Assembly (NCBI RefSeq): GCF_014705705.1
Contig: NZ_JACXLD010000009.1
Span: forward strand, 18,120 to 82,119
DNA length: 64,000 nt
Direction of reading: 5' to 3'
From: Spongiibacter pelagi
GTDB taxonomy: Bacteria; Pseudomonadota; Gammaproteobacteria; Pseudomonadales; Spongiibacteraceae
Positions 44,675-55,360 of this stretch are shown one piece after another. The notes beneath the pieces were generated by a model. The model did not search any database. It was not told the DNA's origin and saw only the letters and a list, made by a program, of their open reading frames with translations. The translations under genes and the position numbers were made by a program. Each line of letters starts with the position of its first letter. Within the stretch, counting starts at the first letter, position 1.

Positions 44675-45292
44675 TTGGAATCATCATCCCATCGTATTCA
44701 TGAGTTGATGCAGCGCTTAAAGGCGGCGAAACCAGTTCGCCGTTGGTGGCGGCGTTGGACTTCCCGCTCGGCGGTGGCGCTGATTATTCGTGAGCATAAT
44801 CATCAGCTTGAAGTGCTTATGATTCGCCGTGCCGAGCGGGAGGGCGATCCCTGGTCTGGGCAAATGGCGTTTCCGGGCGGGCGAATGGATCCTGACGATC
44901 GGGGCAATGGTCGTATCACTGCAGAGCGAGAAACACTGGAAGAAGTGGGTATTGATCTGGATAAGGCGGGCCACTGTATTGGGCGCCTATCGGATATTAT
45001 TGCTCGGCGGCATTCCCGCAAGCGGGTGATGATTGTTACGCCCTATGTCTATCGGCTGCATTTGCCGGTCAGTATCGATTTTAACCACGAGGTGGCGGAA
45101 ACCGTATGGGTGCCGTTTGATTTTCTCTGTGATTATCGGCAGCGCGAATCGATGGTGTGGCAGAAGGGTTTGGCGAAATACACGCTGCCTTGTTATTTTT
45201 ATGGCGAGCGTCGAATTTGGGGTATGTCTCTAGGTATGCTGGATGAGTTAATCGCTGTCGCCGCTTTCCCGATCACGCTCCCAGAGAAATAG
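44675..45292 (+). CDS. NUDIX hydrolase, CoA pyrophosphatase (NudL)-like
   Basis: A 205-residue hydrolase with the NUDIX box GGRMDPDDRGNGRITAERET, completed by LEEVGIDL, carrying the metal-binding Glu residues. The MAFPGGRM start is typical of the CoA/NudL branch. The start is TTG at 44675, with AAGGAGA four bases upstream; an internal ATG at 44708 is less well placed. Its last 45 bp overlap the 3' end of the convergent gene. Confidence 0.88.
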   Translation: MESSSHRIHELMQRLKAAKPVRRWWRRWTSRSAVALIIREHNHQLEVLMIRRAEREGDPWSGQMAFPGGRMDPDDRGNGRITAERETLEEVGIDLDKAGHCIGRLSDIIARRHSRKRVMIVTPYVYRLHLPVSIDFNHEVAETVWVPFDFLCDYRQRESMVWQKGLAKYTLPCYFYGERRIWGMSLGMLDELIAVAAFPITLPEK

Positions 45293-45883
45293 CCGGGTAT
45301 TATTGAGTAGCTGGCGCGCTTCACTTTGTGGTCGCGCGGCTTCGGCAAGGGTGTCATCGCTAATCTCGCCAGAGAACCAGCCCTCAAATAGCGACCAAAT
45401 GACCGGCGTTTTCTTGATATCCAGATATTGCCATCGCGGTGCGCTGACGATATTTCCTGAAACCCGATTTTCATTCACCGGCAGCCAGCTTACTCGGCAA
45501 CTGGACAGGCTGTAGTCGTCTTGTCGACCAAAACTGATATTGGCGCGGAAGGGATCAAAGCCGGTGTCGGGCGGATTGTCGATACGATTCAGTGCCAATA
45601 CCCATTCAGTACCGGGAGTAAAATCGCTTAATTCTGGGCGGCATTCGTCGGCATATTTACCCCAGAGCCGAATATCTTGGCGATACTCTTTGCCCTTTAA
45701 AATTTGGGCGATTATCAGATCGGTGCTATTGCCTCGGCGCTGGCTGATAGTGCCGCGAACCACTAGGTCGGCATCCTCAAGCGCGCTTTTGAATGGCCCC
45801 TGCCATAGGCAGTCGCAGGCGAAGGTATTGCCTGAAGCAAATATCAGTAATAGCAGCGCGGGGATGGAAAAGCGTTTACGCAC
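45248..45883 (-). CDS. Secreted protein of unknown function with N-terminal CxC
   Basis: A 211-residue exported protein: signal peptide RKRFSIPALLLLIFASGNTF, likely cleaved before ACDCLWQG. The mature end CDCLWQGPFKSALEDADLVVRG (split over two blocks) recalls the CxC ... ADxVxxG opening of TIMP/netrin-like OB domains. The rest (TEWVLALNRID, YSLSSCRVSWLP) is beta-rich and leaves another cysteine for pairing. No function is known; the fold suggestion is weak. It overlaps the convergent NUDIX gene by 45 bp at its 3' end. Confidence 0.65.
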   Translation of the reverse strand: MRKRFSIPALLLLIFASGNTFACDCLWQGPFKSALEDADLVVRGTISQRRGNSTDLIIAQILKGKEYRQDIRLWGKYADECRPELSDFTPGTEWVLALNRIDNPPDTGFDPFRANISFGRQDDYSLSSCRVSWLPVNENRVSGNIVSAPRWQYLDIKKTPVIWSLFEGWFSGEISDDTLAEAARPQSEARQLLNNTRLFLWERDRESGDSD

Positions 45884-45913
45884 GGTGGCTTGGTCAGAAA
45901 ATGAGGGGAATTA

Positions 45914-45940
45914 AAAAGCGCGGCAAGCACCGCGCTTTAT
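45914..45940 (-). terminator. Terminator of the outer-membrane barrel gene
   Basis: AAGCGCGG-TGCTTG-CCGCGCTT on the minus strand followed by TTTAATT, 16 bp after the stop. Confidence 0.85.
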
Positions 45941-45953
45941 TCGACGGCTCGAC

Positions 45954-46691
45954 TTAGATGTCGATATTTACGCCGACATACAGACCGTCAATGGTCAGGT
46001 CAGCTTCGTCTTCATCATCTTCTAACTTCAGATCGAAGCTGCGGTAGCCTGCTTCCAGCGAGAAAATGGTGGCTTCAAAGCCAATACCCACAGACATATC
46101 GGTAATGCTGTTATCGCCAACGCTCAGCATATTGCCCACGGCCTGCGCGTAAAAGCCCGAGAAAGGCAGATCAAAACGGGCATTGGCATAAAGCATGGGC
46201 ACAGGAACGTCTACGTCAACAGAGCCTTCTTGGGAGCCGCTTGTGTCTTTGATTGTGATTTCGCCATCAAAAAGACGCACGCTTAAGCCTACGTCGAGGT
46301 TCACCCAGTTATCGAGTAATTCGTAATACATGGTGAAATCAGTGTGAGTCAGGTCGGTAGTTGAATCGACATCACTTGCAAAAGGTTGATTGTCGAAAGT
46401 GGCATTCACCGTGCCGCGTTCAGATACTTCAATTTCTGTGCGTTGAATTCGCAGATTTGGCAGGACAGGGATGGGGTGCTCTAACGCAACGTAATAGCTG
46501 ATTCCTGTTTCTTCGTCGTATTTCAGATCATCATTAACGTCGATTCGGTCATTGGCACTGCTGCTAGATTGCACAAAGCCATCCCAAGATTGGTTCCAGT
46601 GTTGAACACCGGCAGTGGCGCCAACAATATCCGCTTGGGTTGCAGACGCGGCCAGACCAGCAACACACAGTGCGATCAGTTTCTTATGCAT
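45954..46691 (-). CDS. Outer-membrane beta-barrel protein, TIGR04219-like
   Basis: A 245-residue protein with a signal peptide (HKKLIALCVAGLAASATQA) and alternating polar/hydrophobic strands ending in an inward-facing VGVNIDI, a normal barrel C-terminus. Blocks such as YYVALEHPIPVLPNLRIQRT, TDFTMYYELLDNWVNLDVGL and GFYAQAVGNMLSVG match the TIGR04219 family of uncharacterised barrels. The start at 46691 has AAAGGGGA upstream. No partner genes are visible. Confidence 0.82.
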   Translation of the reverse strand: MHKKLIALCVAGLAASATQADIVGATAGVQHWNQSWDGFVQSSSSANDRIDVNDDLKYDEETGISYYVALEHPIPVLPNLRIQRTEIEVSERGTVNATFDNQPFASDVDSTTDLTHTDFTMYYELLDNWVNLDVGLSVRLFDGEITIKDTSGSQEGSVDVDVPVPMLYANARFDLPFSGFYAQAVGNMLSVGDNSITDMSVGIGFEATIFSLEAGYRSFDLKLEDDEDEADLTIDGLYVGVNIDI

Positions 46692-46906
46692 TGAGTTTCC
46701 CCTTTGATGTTTGTTGTTGTGGGGCAATGCGGCGTCGCTCTGCCCAAAGAACCGTCCTACCTTAAAGCCAAAATATTACCGGGTAAATACGATGCTGCTT
46801 GGTGATGCTGCTATTCGGTATTAGTTTGGACTTTTATTATGCGGTCTGTCGCAAAATACTGAGTCGTAGTGTTCCGTTTTAGTAAGCCTTTTACTTGTTA
46901 AACTTT

Positions 46907-49209
<2,303 letters not shown>

Positions 49210-49228
49210 TAGCAAAAATCCAATCGAG

Positions 49229-49648
49229 CTAAAAAGGTTTTAAAACGGCCAGCAATACGATGGCGAATAGGGCCAGTACTGGCGCTTCATTAAACCAGCG
49301 GTAAAAAACATGGCCGCGCAAATTTTGCCGATTGGCAAAACGCTTGACCAAAACCCCGCAGTAAAAATGGTATGCCACCAGGGCGATGACAAATAAAAGT
49401 TTGAGGCCCAGCCATTTGGCGTGCAAATAATAGTCGGGGCTTTGCAGAATCATCGCTACGCCGAAGGCAATGGTGAGCACCATAAACGGCGTGATAAAAC
49501 GATAAAGCTTGCGCTCCATAATCGCGAGGGTGTTTTGGGTTTGCTCGTCTTCCGTCATAGCGTGATAGACAAATAATCGCGGCAAGTAAAAAATGCCGGC
49601 AAACCAACAAACAATGGCAATGATGTGAAAGGCTTTTAGCCAGAGCAT
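49229..49648 (-). CDS. hemJ: Protoporphyrinogen IX oxidase HemJ
   Basis: A 139-residue four-helix membrane protein. [20 protein letters not shown] carries the conserved His near residue 8; [16 protein letters not shown] and [17 protein letters not shown] carry the other conserved polar positions, and the C-terminal [17 protein letters not shown] is typical of the HemJ (UPF0093) family. It oxidises protoporphyrinogen to protoporphyrin late in heme synthesis. It heads the hemJ-hemL-hemB operon, so early and late steps are linked. Confidence 0.92.
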   Translation of the reverse strand: MLWLKAFHIIAIVCWFAGIFYLPRLFVYHAMTEDEQTQNTLAIMERKLYRFITPFMVLTIAFGVAMILQSPDYYLHAKWLGLKLLFVIALVAYHFYCGVLVKRFANRQNLRGHVFYRWFNEAPVLALFAIVLLAVLKPF

Positions 49649-49703
49649 TGTGTTTCCAGAGTGTAAAAATATCGCAAAGTCTCGCTCTGCCGCCGCCGCT
49701 GGC

Positions 49704-49732
49704 TTGGGCTGTGAGCGCGCCTAGCATACAAT
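49704..49732 (+). promoter_or_regulatory. Sigma-70 promoter of the CLC gene
   Basis: TTGGGC (49704-49709), a 17-bp spacer, and TACAAT (49727-49732). The start would be near 49739, which excludes the ATG at 49733 as translation start of the downstream gene. Confidence 0.6.
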
Positions 49733-49819
49733 ATGTCTGTGCCAGATGCTTGGATGATAGCAATGGCGCCGCGTCGCTTGTTTCTTTTATTACTCTCCCG
49801 CCCCTTGGGCGATATTCAC

Positions 49820-51223
49820 ATGGCAGCAAAAAAACGCAGATTGGCACAGCGTCGGCTCAGGCTGTGGTGGCTACTTAATCGCCGCAATAATCGCCGCCGC
49901 CTAGGTACCTGGGAAGACTGGAAAACCCGCGCGGTATTCTGGTTGGGGGCGCTATTGGTCGGCGTTGTGATTCAGGGCTTTGCTTGGCTGTCTGAAGAAA
50001 GCTATGGCGTTACGCAGGAAATTTTTGCCCACAATCCTTATCTGTTTTTAATTATTACGCCGCTTGGCTTAATGGCGATTGCCTGGTTGATGAACCGTTT
50101 TGGCAAGGCCTCTAAGGGCAGCGGTATTCCGCAAGTGCTACTGGTGCATAAGCAGACCTATCACTGGCTGCGGGAGCCGTTTTTGTCTCTGCGAGTGGCG
50201 GTGCTAAAAGTATTTTTAACCTGTGGAGCGCTATTGGCTGGGGCGACGCTGGGGCGTGAAGGGCCGAGTGTGCACGTGGGTGCGGCGCTGATGTATAAGC
50301 TGGGTTGCTGGGCCAAGCTCAAGCAAAAACAGGTGGAAACCAGCTTGATTGTTGCCGGTGGCGCGGCGGGGGTGTCGGCGGCATTTAATGCGCCGCTGGC
50401 TGGGATTGTTTTTGCCATCGAGGAATTGCAGCAGTCGATGGAGGCGCGCACCACCGGTACGCTGATTCTGGCCATTATTCTTTCGGGTATTGTGGTGCTG
50501 ATGTTCGCCGGGCATTACAGCTATTTTGGGGTGCCCGATGTCAGCCCGGTTTCTATCTTTGCCTACCCGGCAATTGTGGCCGTAAGTGTATTGTGCGGAT
50601 TAATGGGCGGCCTATTTAGTTTCTTTCTGGTTGAAGGCAGCCGAGCAATGTCTAGCTTGCTGGGCAAACATCCACTTAAAGTGGCGTTGGTTGTGGGTTT
50701 GCTACTGGCGACTATGGGGATTCTCAGTGGCGGCAGTACCATGGGTAGTGGTTATGTCGAGGCGCGTGCGCTGCTGGCTGGCGAGGCCGAGGGCAGTTGG
50801 TTGGTCGCTTTCGGAAAAATTGCGGCAACACTGTTAACGTATTTTAGTGGTATCCCCGGCGGGATTTTCTCGCCCAGTCTGGGCGTCGGTGCTGAGCTTG
50901 GTGGCGCGATGTCCAGCATGATTCCGGGCGTGTCGCCGGTATCGTTGATTTTGGTTGGCATGGCGAGCTACTTTGCCGGCGTGGTGCAACGCCCGGTGAC
51001 GGCCTTTGTGATTGTTCTCGAGCTGACGGGTAACAATCACGATATACTGCCGGCCTTAATGGTGAGCGCTCTCACGGCAACGGTGGTATCCAAATTGGTG
51101 ATGCCGCAGCCGGTTTATCATGTGCTGGCCCAAGATCTGGTGCGGGGCTGGAGTCATTTACTGAAAAAACCAGAACCGGAAAATCCTCCCGCAGAAAATG
51201 CGGCGGGTGCGGAAAAAAGCTGA
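49820..51223 (+). CDS. CLC-family chloride channel / Cl-/H+ antiporter
   Basis: An inner-membrane protein of about 467 residues. The three anion-pore motifs are GSGIPQV, GREGPSVH (with the gating glutamate) and GGIFSPSLG; FNAPLAGIVFAIEEL carries the internal proton glutamate, which favours an antiporter over a channel. Many positive charges precede the first helix (AAKKRRLAQRRLRLWWLLNR). The start at 49820 is chosen because the promoter hexamers cover the ATG at 49733; an ATG at 49763 with GGATG upstream is a fair alternative. Confidence 0.9.
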   Translation: MAAKKRRLAQRRLRLWWLLNRRNNRRRLGTWEDWKTRAVFWLGALLVGVVIQGFAWLSEESYGVTQEIFAHNPYLFLIITPLGLMAIAWLMNRFGKASKGSGIPQVLLVHKQTYHWLREPFLSLRVAVLKVFLTCGALLAGATLGREGPSVHVGAALMYKLGCWAKLKQKQVETSLIVAGGAAGVSAAFNAPLAGIVFAIEELQQSMEARTTGTLILAIILSGIVVLMFAGHYSYFGVPDVSPVSIFAYPAIVAVSVLCGLMGGLFSFFLVEGSRAMSSLLGKHPLKVALVVGLLLATMGILSGGSTMGSGYVEARALLAGEAEGSWLVAFGKIAATLLTYFSGIPGGIFSPSLGVGAELGGAMSSMIPGVSPVSLILVGMASYFAGVVQRPVTAFVIVLELTGNNHDILPALMVSALTATVVSKLVMPQPVYHVLAQDLVRGWSHLLKKPEPENPPAENAAGAEKS

Positions 51224-51241
51224 AGCGATAGGAGAATGTCA

Positions 51242-52282
51242 GTGCTGAAAGTTGGGATTGTAGGTGGAACGGGCTATACCGGTGCCGAGTTGCTGCGCCT
51301 GATCGCGGGTCACCCTAATGCAGAAGTGGCGATGATTACCTCGCGCGCTGAGGCGGGCGTTGGCGTTGATGAGCTGTTCCCCAGCCTGCGTGGTTATACC
51401 GACCTGAAGTTTACTGTGCCTGATGTGAGTGAGCTGGCTGCTTGCGATGTGGTGTTTTTCGCGACCCCACACAATGTCGCCATGAAAATGGTGCCGGAGT
51501 TGCTGGCGGCAAATACGCGCATTATTGACCTCTCGGCAGATTTCCGTATTCGCGACGCTAAGCTCTGGTCTGAGTGGTATCACGAAGAGCACCTCTGTCC
51601 TGAGTTGTTAGCCGAGGCTGTTTACGGTTTACCGGAAAAGAAAGCGGATCAAATTAAAGATGCGCGTTTGATTGCTTGCCCCGGTTGTTACCCGACTTCA
51701 ATTCAGCTGGGTTTTCTGCCGCTGATTGAAGAGAAATTAATTGATACCTCACGCTTGATTGCCAGTGCGGCTTCCGGCGTAAGCGGTGCTGGTCGCCAAG
51801 CTAAGGTCGACAATCTTTTCACTGAAATTTCTGACAGTTTTAAGGCCTATGGCGTATCTGGGCATCGCCATTTGCCAGAAATCGAACAGGAGCTTTCCGA
51901 GGCGGCGGGCAGTGATGTGGCGCTGACCTTTACGCCGCATTTATTGCCACAGGTGCGCGGTATTCACGCGACCCTGTTTTCTGAGATTCGTGATCCGGCG
52001 GTCGGGCTGGATGAGCTGCAATTCCTGTTTGAAAAACGCTATGCCGATTCGCCCTTTGTGGATGTGATGCCATTAGGTAGCACCCCGCAAACGCGCACGG
52101 TTCGCGGTGGCAATATGTGCCGTATTGCGCTGCATCGCCCGCAGAACAGAAACACGGTTGTGGTGCTTTCAGCCATTGATAATCTGGTGAAAGGCGCTTC
52201 TGGGCAGGCAATTCAGAATATGAATTTAATGTTCGGCTTGGAGGAAAGCGCAGGGCTTAATGGAATCTCCCTATTGCCTTGA
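51242..52282 (+). CDS. argC: N-acetyl-gamma-glutamyl-phosphate reductase
   Basis: Third step of arginine synthesis, reducing N-acetylglutamyl phosphate with NADPH. The Rossmann opening is [19 protein letters not shown]; the nucleophile Cys is in [14 protein letters not shown] and the base in [14 protein letters not shown] place the start at GTG 51242 because AGGAG then lies 7 bases upstream and the protein begins MLKVGIVGG as in relatives; the ATG at 51236 sits only one base after that site. About 346 residues. Confidence 0.96.
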   Translation: MLKVGIVGGTGYTGAELLRLIAGHPNAEVAMITSRAEAGVGVDELFPSLRGYTDLKFTVPDVSELAACDVVFFATPHNVAMKMVPELLAANTRIIDLSADFRIRDAKLWSEWYHEEHLCPELLAEAVYGLPEKKADQIKDARLIACPGCYPTSIQLGFLPLIEEKLIDTSRLIASAASGVSGAGRQAKVDNLFTEISDSFKAYGVSGHRHLPEIEQELSEAAGSDVALTFTPHLLPQVRGIHATLFSEIRDPAVGLDELQFLFEKRYADSPFVDVMPLGSTPQTRTVRGGNMCRIALHRPQNRNTVVVLSAIDNLVKGASGQAIQNMNLMFGLEESAGLNGISLLP

Positions 52283-52355
52283 GCTTGACTGAATTCAGTC
52301 ACCCTCGGATAATTTTCACAGGCCCGCCCTTTTTGGTAGGCCGAAAGAGGTCATT

Positions 52356-52709
52356 ATGTCAGCAGTAGAATCGTTTACTCCATCGGTGGTTCAACTCACC
52401 GAGCGCGCGGTAAATAAAGTAAAAAGTTTGATTGAAGATGAAGCCAACGACGATCTTAAGTTGCGGGTATTTGTTACCGGCGGCGGTTGCTCGGGTTTCC
52501 AGTACGGTTTCACCTTTGATGAGTTGGCGGAAGAAGACGACACCTTGGTTGAGAAAGACGGTGTTACCGTTCTGGTTGATTCACTGAGCTACCAGTATAT
52601 CGACGGCGCTGAAGTCGATTACGTTGAGGGTCTTGAGGGCTCGCGCTTTGTGGTAAGCAACCCTAATGCTGAAACCACGTGTGGTTGCGGCTCCTCCTTC
52701 TCGATCTAA
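52356..52709 (+). CDS. erpA: Iron-sulfur cluster insertion protein ErpA
   Basis: An A-type carrier of 117 residues that delivers Fe-S clusters to apoproteins. The three ligand cysteines are C45 in [12 protein letters not shown] and C109/C111 in [13 protein letters not shown] precedes the ATG. In Pseudomonas erpA stands next to anmK; here an iron uptake operon of about 6.5 kb separates them. Confidence 0.97.
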   Translation: MSAVESFTPSVVQLTERAVNKVKSLIEDEANDDLKLRVFVTGGGCSGFQYGFTFDELAEEDDTLVEKDGVTVLVDSLSYQYIDGAEVDYVEGLEGSRFVVSNPNAETTCGCGSSFSI

Positions 52710-52716
52710 ATTTCCC

Positions 52717-52791
52717 TTCCGCCGTTTAGGCGGATAAAAATCCAATCGCATCATTACTGCCGCCTTCCATTTTGGATGGCGGTGTTTTGTT
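52717..52791 (+). terminator. Two hairpins after erpA
   Basis: A first stem TCCGCC-GTTTA-GGCGGA (52718-52734) has no T run on this strand. A second, CCGCC-TTCCA-TTT-TGGA-TGGCGG (about 52759-52782), is followed by GTTTTGTTATTT and looks like the working terminator. From 52792 to about 52960 I see nothing further. Confidence 0.7.
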
Positions 52792-52988
52792 ATTTCTAGA
52801 TCTACGCGATCGCGATCCTGCATTTTCCGCTCCTTTCTGCATTTTCATACCTGCATAGCCATTGTTGTGTCTCCTATTTTCAACCCTCGAAATTTCTGTG
52901 GCCGCACAACTTCTTCCTTTGAATAAGTTTTTCCACGCAATTATTTCCTCCAAATTATTTTTTCATTCAGCTATTGAATAAATGATTA

Positions 52989-53013
52989 ATATAATGATAA
53001 TGATTCGCATTAA
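52989..53013 (+). promoter_or_regulatory. Fur box over the -10 of the iron uptake operon
   Basis: GATAATGATTCGCATTAAA (52995-53013) matches 14 of 19 positions of the Fur consensus GATAATGATAATCATTATC and overlaps the 3' side of a TATAAT at 52989-52994, 40 bp before exbB. Iron-loaded Fur bound here would block transcription. Confidence 0.72.
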
Positions 53014-53033
53014 ATATTTGGCGGAGTGGTTCA

Positions 53034-53693
53034 ATGGCGCTGGTTCAGCAATATGTCGTGGGTGGAGGTCCGGTTGTGTGGGCGCTGTTGGCGTTTTCGG
53101 TAACCGGGCTCAGCGTGGTCTTGTTCAAAATCTGGCAACTTTGGTTTCACTTCAAACTTGCCTCTAGTCAAACCGATAAAGCCTTTGCTCTGTTGCAAGA
53201 GCGCCATACCAACGAAGCTCTATTGCTGGTGCGCGGTGATCGCAATCCACGTTCCCATGCGATTTCTGAAACCTTGCAGGCGTTGAGTCTGACGGGGCTG
53301 GATGCCAGTCAGTATCGCGATGAGAGTTTTCGCCGTGCGCGGGCGCAGGTTGGCGAGTTATCCAGTCATTTGCGGGTGTTGGAGGTGATTGCGACATTGG
53401 CGCCGTTGCTTGGTTTGCTGGGCACGGTGCTCGGCATGATCGAGGCCTTTCGTGCGATGGAGGCGGCGGGCGAGCAGGTCAATCCAGCTATTTTGTCCGG
53501 CGGTATTTGGCAGGCTTTGCTGACCACGGCGATGGGGCTGGTGGTCGCGATTCCGGTTTCATTGGCGCATAGCTGGTTGGATCGTCGGGTCGAGCGTGAG
53601 TCTGAGGCGATTCAAAATGACGTTGAGCGTGTGCTGGCAATGTTGCCGGCGCTGCAACCCTTGTTGGCAAAAGCGCGTAGAGAAGCACCGTGA
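53034..53693 (+). CDS. exbB: ExbB-like proton channel subunit (MotA/TolQ/ExbB)
   Basis: A 219-residue inner-membrane protein with three hydrophobic segments: VVWALLAFSVTGLSVVLFKI, then VLEVIATLAPLLGLLGTVLG, then GIWQALLTTAMGLVVAIPVS. The APLLGLLGTVLGMIEAF and ALLTTAMGLVVAIP blocks are the ExbB/TolQ signature. With ExbD it harvests the proton gradient for TonB. First gene of the Fur-box operon; its stop overlaps the next start (GTGA). Confidence 0.92.
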   Translation: MALVQQYVVGGGPVVWALLAFSVTGLSVVLFKIWQLWFHFKLASSQTDKAFALLQERHTNEALLLVRGDRNPRSHAISETLQALSLTGLDASQYRDESFRRARAQVGELSSHLRVLEVIATLAPLLGLLGTVLGMIEAFRAMEAAGEQVNPAILSGGIWQALLTTAMGLVVAIPVSLAHSWLDRRVERESEAIQNDVERVLAMLPALQPLLAKARREAP

Positions 53694-54103
53694 ATTCTGC
53701 ACTTATCTCCCGCAGAAAAGCACGCTCCATTGGGCTTACGGCCCTGATCGACGTGGTCTTTATTTTGTTGATGTTCTTTATGCTGACCAGCAGCTTTAGC
53801 CGCTGGCAGGCGCATACCCTGCAATCCCAAATTGGTGGTGAAACAGTGTCAGATTCCTCTGCGCCACTGTTCCTGCTGATGTTTAAAGCGGGGCACTTCG
53901 CTTTGTTTCGCGATGGCGAGCAGGGAGCCTTAGGTGAGTTGAATGAGGTTGTTAGCGATCTTAATTCCTCTGAGTTAGACGCGCGCACTTTGGTGTTAGT
54001 GCCTGATAGCGAGATGTCAGTTCAGTCCATTATGAACGCCTTGGGTGAACTCGATGCGCTTGGTATTTCTGCGGTCAGTCTTGGGCAAAGTGCGGCGCAC
54101 TGA
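53690..54103 (+). CDS. exbD: ExbD-like protein, first copy
   Basis: A 137-residue TolR/ExbD family protein: one N-terminal membrane helix LTALIDVVFILLMFFMLTSS with the proton-path Asp, then a periplasmic domain. The start is GTG at 53690, overlapping the exbB TGA by 4 bp. It is followed by a second, different ExbD, so the motor may contain two ExbD types. Confidence 0.9.
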   Translation: MNSALISRRKARSIGLTALIDVVFILLMFFMLTSSFSRWQAHTLQSQIGGETVSDSSAPLFLLMFKAGHFALFRDGEQGALGELNEVVSDLNSSELDARTLVLVPDSEMSVQSIMNALGELDALGISAVSLGQSAAH

Positions 54104-54113
54104 GGAGCAATAA

Positions 54114-54521
54114 GTGAGTCAGTTGCGCAGTGTCCGGGCTAGAAATGCCGGTGACGATAATTTGATACCGCTAATCAATATTGTCTTTTTGTTATTGATC
54201 TTTTTTATGGTGGCCGGGCAAATGCACTCGCCGTTGGAGGCGGGTATTGCTCTTCCTGAATCGCAGAAAAAAGGAGAGTTGCCAAAGCGCGCATTTACCG
54301 TGCAGGTGGATACCTCGGGTCGGTTATTTGTTGCCGGTTTGGTAATGGATTCGGCCTTGTTACAGCGCGAATTAGCTTTGCCTGAAAATCAGCACCGAGT
54401 CGTCGCCTTACAAGTTGATAAAAATCTTAAGGCTGCCGCCTTGGATGAAGTATTGGCTGTGCTGCGTGAGAGCGGGGTTTCCTCCATCAAGCTCTATTCC
54501 CGTCAAGGTGCAGAATCATGA
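54114..54521 (+). CDS. exbD: ExbD-like protein, second copy
   Basis: A 135-residue ExbD family protein with the membrane helix DNLIPLINIVFLLLIFFMVA. The position of the usual Asp in this helix is Asn (PLINIVF rather than ALIDVVF), so it may not conduct protons in the same way as the first copy. The start is GTG at 54114 with GAGGAG upstream. It overlaps tonB by 4 bp (ATGA). Confidence 0.9.
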   Translation: MSQLRSVRARNAGDDNLIPLINIVFLLLIFFMVAGQMHSPLEAGIALPESQKKGELPKRAFTVQVDTSGRLFVAGLVMDSALLQRELALPENQHRVVALQVDKNLKAAALDEVLAVLRESGVSSIKLYSRQGAES

Positions 54522-55357
54522 TGCGGCGTTGGGTTTGGCCGTTGGTGGTGACAATGGCTTGTTCGCTACATGCCTTGGCTGGCTGGTTTTTGCTGGCAGA
54601 TAGCGCGATGCCATCGGGTGCGGCGCAGGGCATGGGCGAGCAGGGTTTTGAAATCGGTCTTGGCTTGGCGGGATCTTATATTGATGCGCAGCAGAGTGCA
54701 GAAAAAGTGAAGAACACTGAGCCGAGCCCTGTTGAAGAAAAGCCTGTTGAGCAAAAAACCGTAGAAAAAAAACTAGAAGAGCCAACAAAGCCGGTTAAAC
54801 CAGCAAAAGCGCTTGCGCAAGTAAAGCCTGTTGAATCTTCTGTGGCGGCTGATTTTTATCAGTCCCCGGAGAAGTCTGATTTAGAAACACAAGAAAAGCC
54901 GGACTCTGATATTGCGGGTGAGTCGGTAAGCGAAATCCAAGAAGCCGTCTCATCAAATCAACGGTCGTCAAATCAGCCTTTATCAAGTCAGTCTTCTGTT
55001 CGAGCAACAGGTTCTGCTGCTGAGCGTTTTGCGGGCGGCAAAATTGGCAATGCCAAAGATTATTTCAGTGTGTTGATGGCGTGGCTGAATCAACACAAGC
55101 GTTATCCCGTTGATGCCAAAAAACAGAAGTTGGAAGGCATCGTCAAATTGCAGTTCCACATTGCGCGGGATGGCAGCGTTAGTCAGATGCGTGTGCACGG
55201 TAGCTCGGGCCATCCGGCTCTCGATGCCGCGGCCATGCAAATGCTGATTGCCGCTGCCCCCATGCCACCCATTCCCGAGAGTATGAAACGCGAGCACTTG
55301 AGTCTCGTGATCCCGGTTGAATATTCCTTAATCACCAATCGATCTTCTATGGAGTAA
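54518..55357 (+). CDS. tonB: TonB energy transducer
   Basis: A 279-residue protein: an N-terminal membrane anchor (PLVVTMACSLHALAGWFLLA), a Pro/Glu/Lys-rich spacer (EPSPVEEKPVEQKTVEKKLE, EPTKPVKPAKALAQVKPVES), a Ser/Gln-rich section, and the C-terminal TonB fold (EGIVKLQFHIARDGSVSQMR, VHGSSGHPALDAAAMQML, PMPPIPESM). It spans the periplasm and pulls on the TonB box of outer-membrane receptors. It is placed directly before a receptor gene, so it is probably dedicated to it. Confidence 0.92.
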   Translation: MMRRWVWPLVVTMACSLHALAGWFLLADSAMPSGAAQGMGEQGFEIGLGLAGSYIDAQQSAEKVKNTEPSPVEEKPVEQKTVEKKLEEPTKPVKPAKALAQVKPVESSVAADFYQSPEKSDLETQEKPDSDIAGESVSEIQEAVSSNQRSSNQPLSSQSSVRATGSAAERFAGGKIGNAKDYFSVLMAWLNQHKRYPVDAKKQKLEGIVKLQFHIARDGSVSQMRVHGSSGHPALDAAAMQMLIAAAPMPPIPESMKREHLSLVIPVEYSLITNRSSME

Positions 55358-55360
55358 AAG

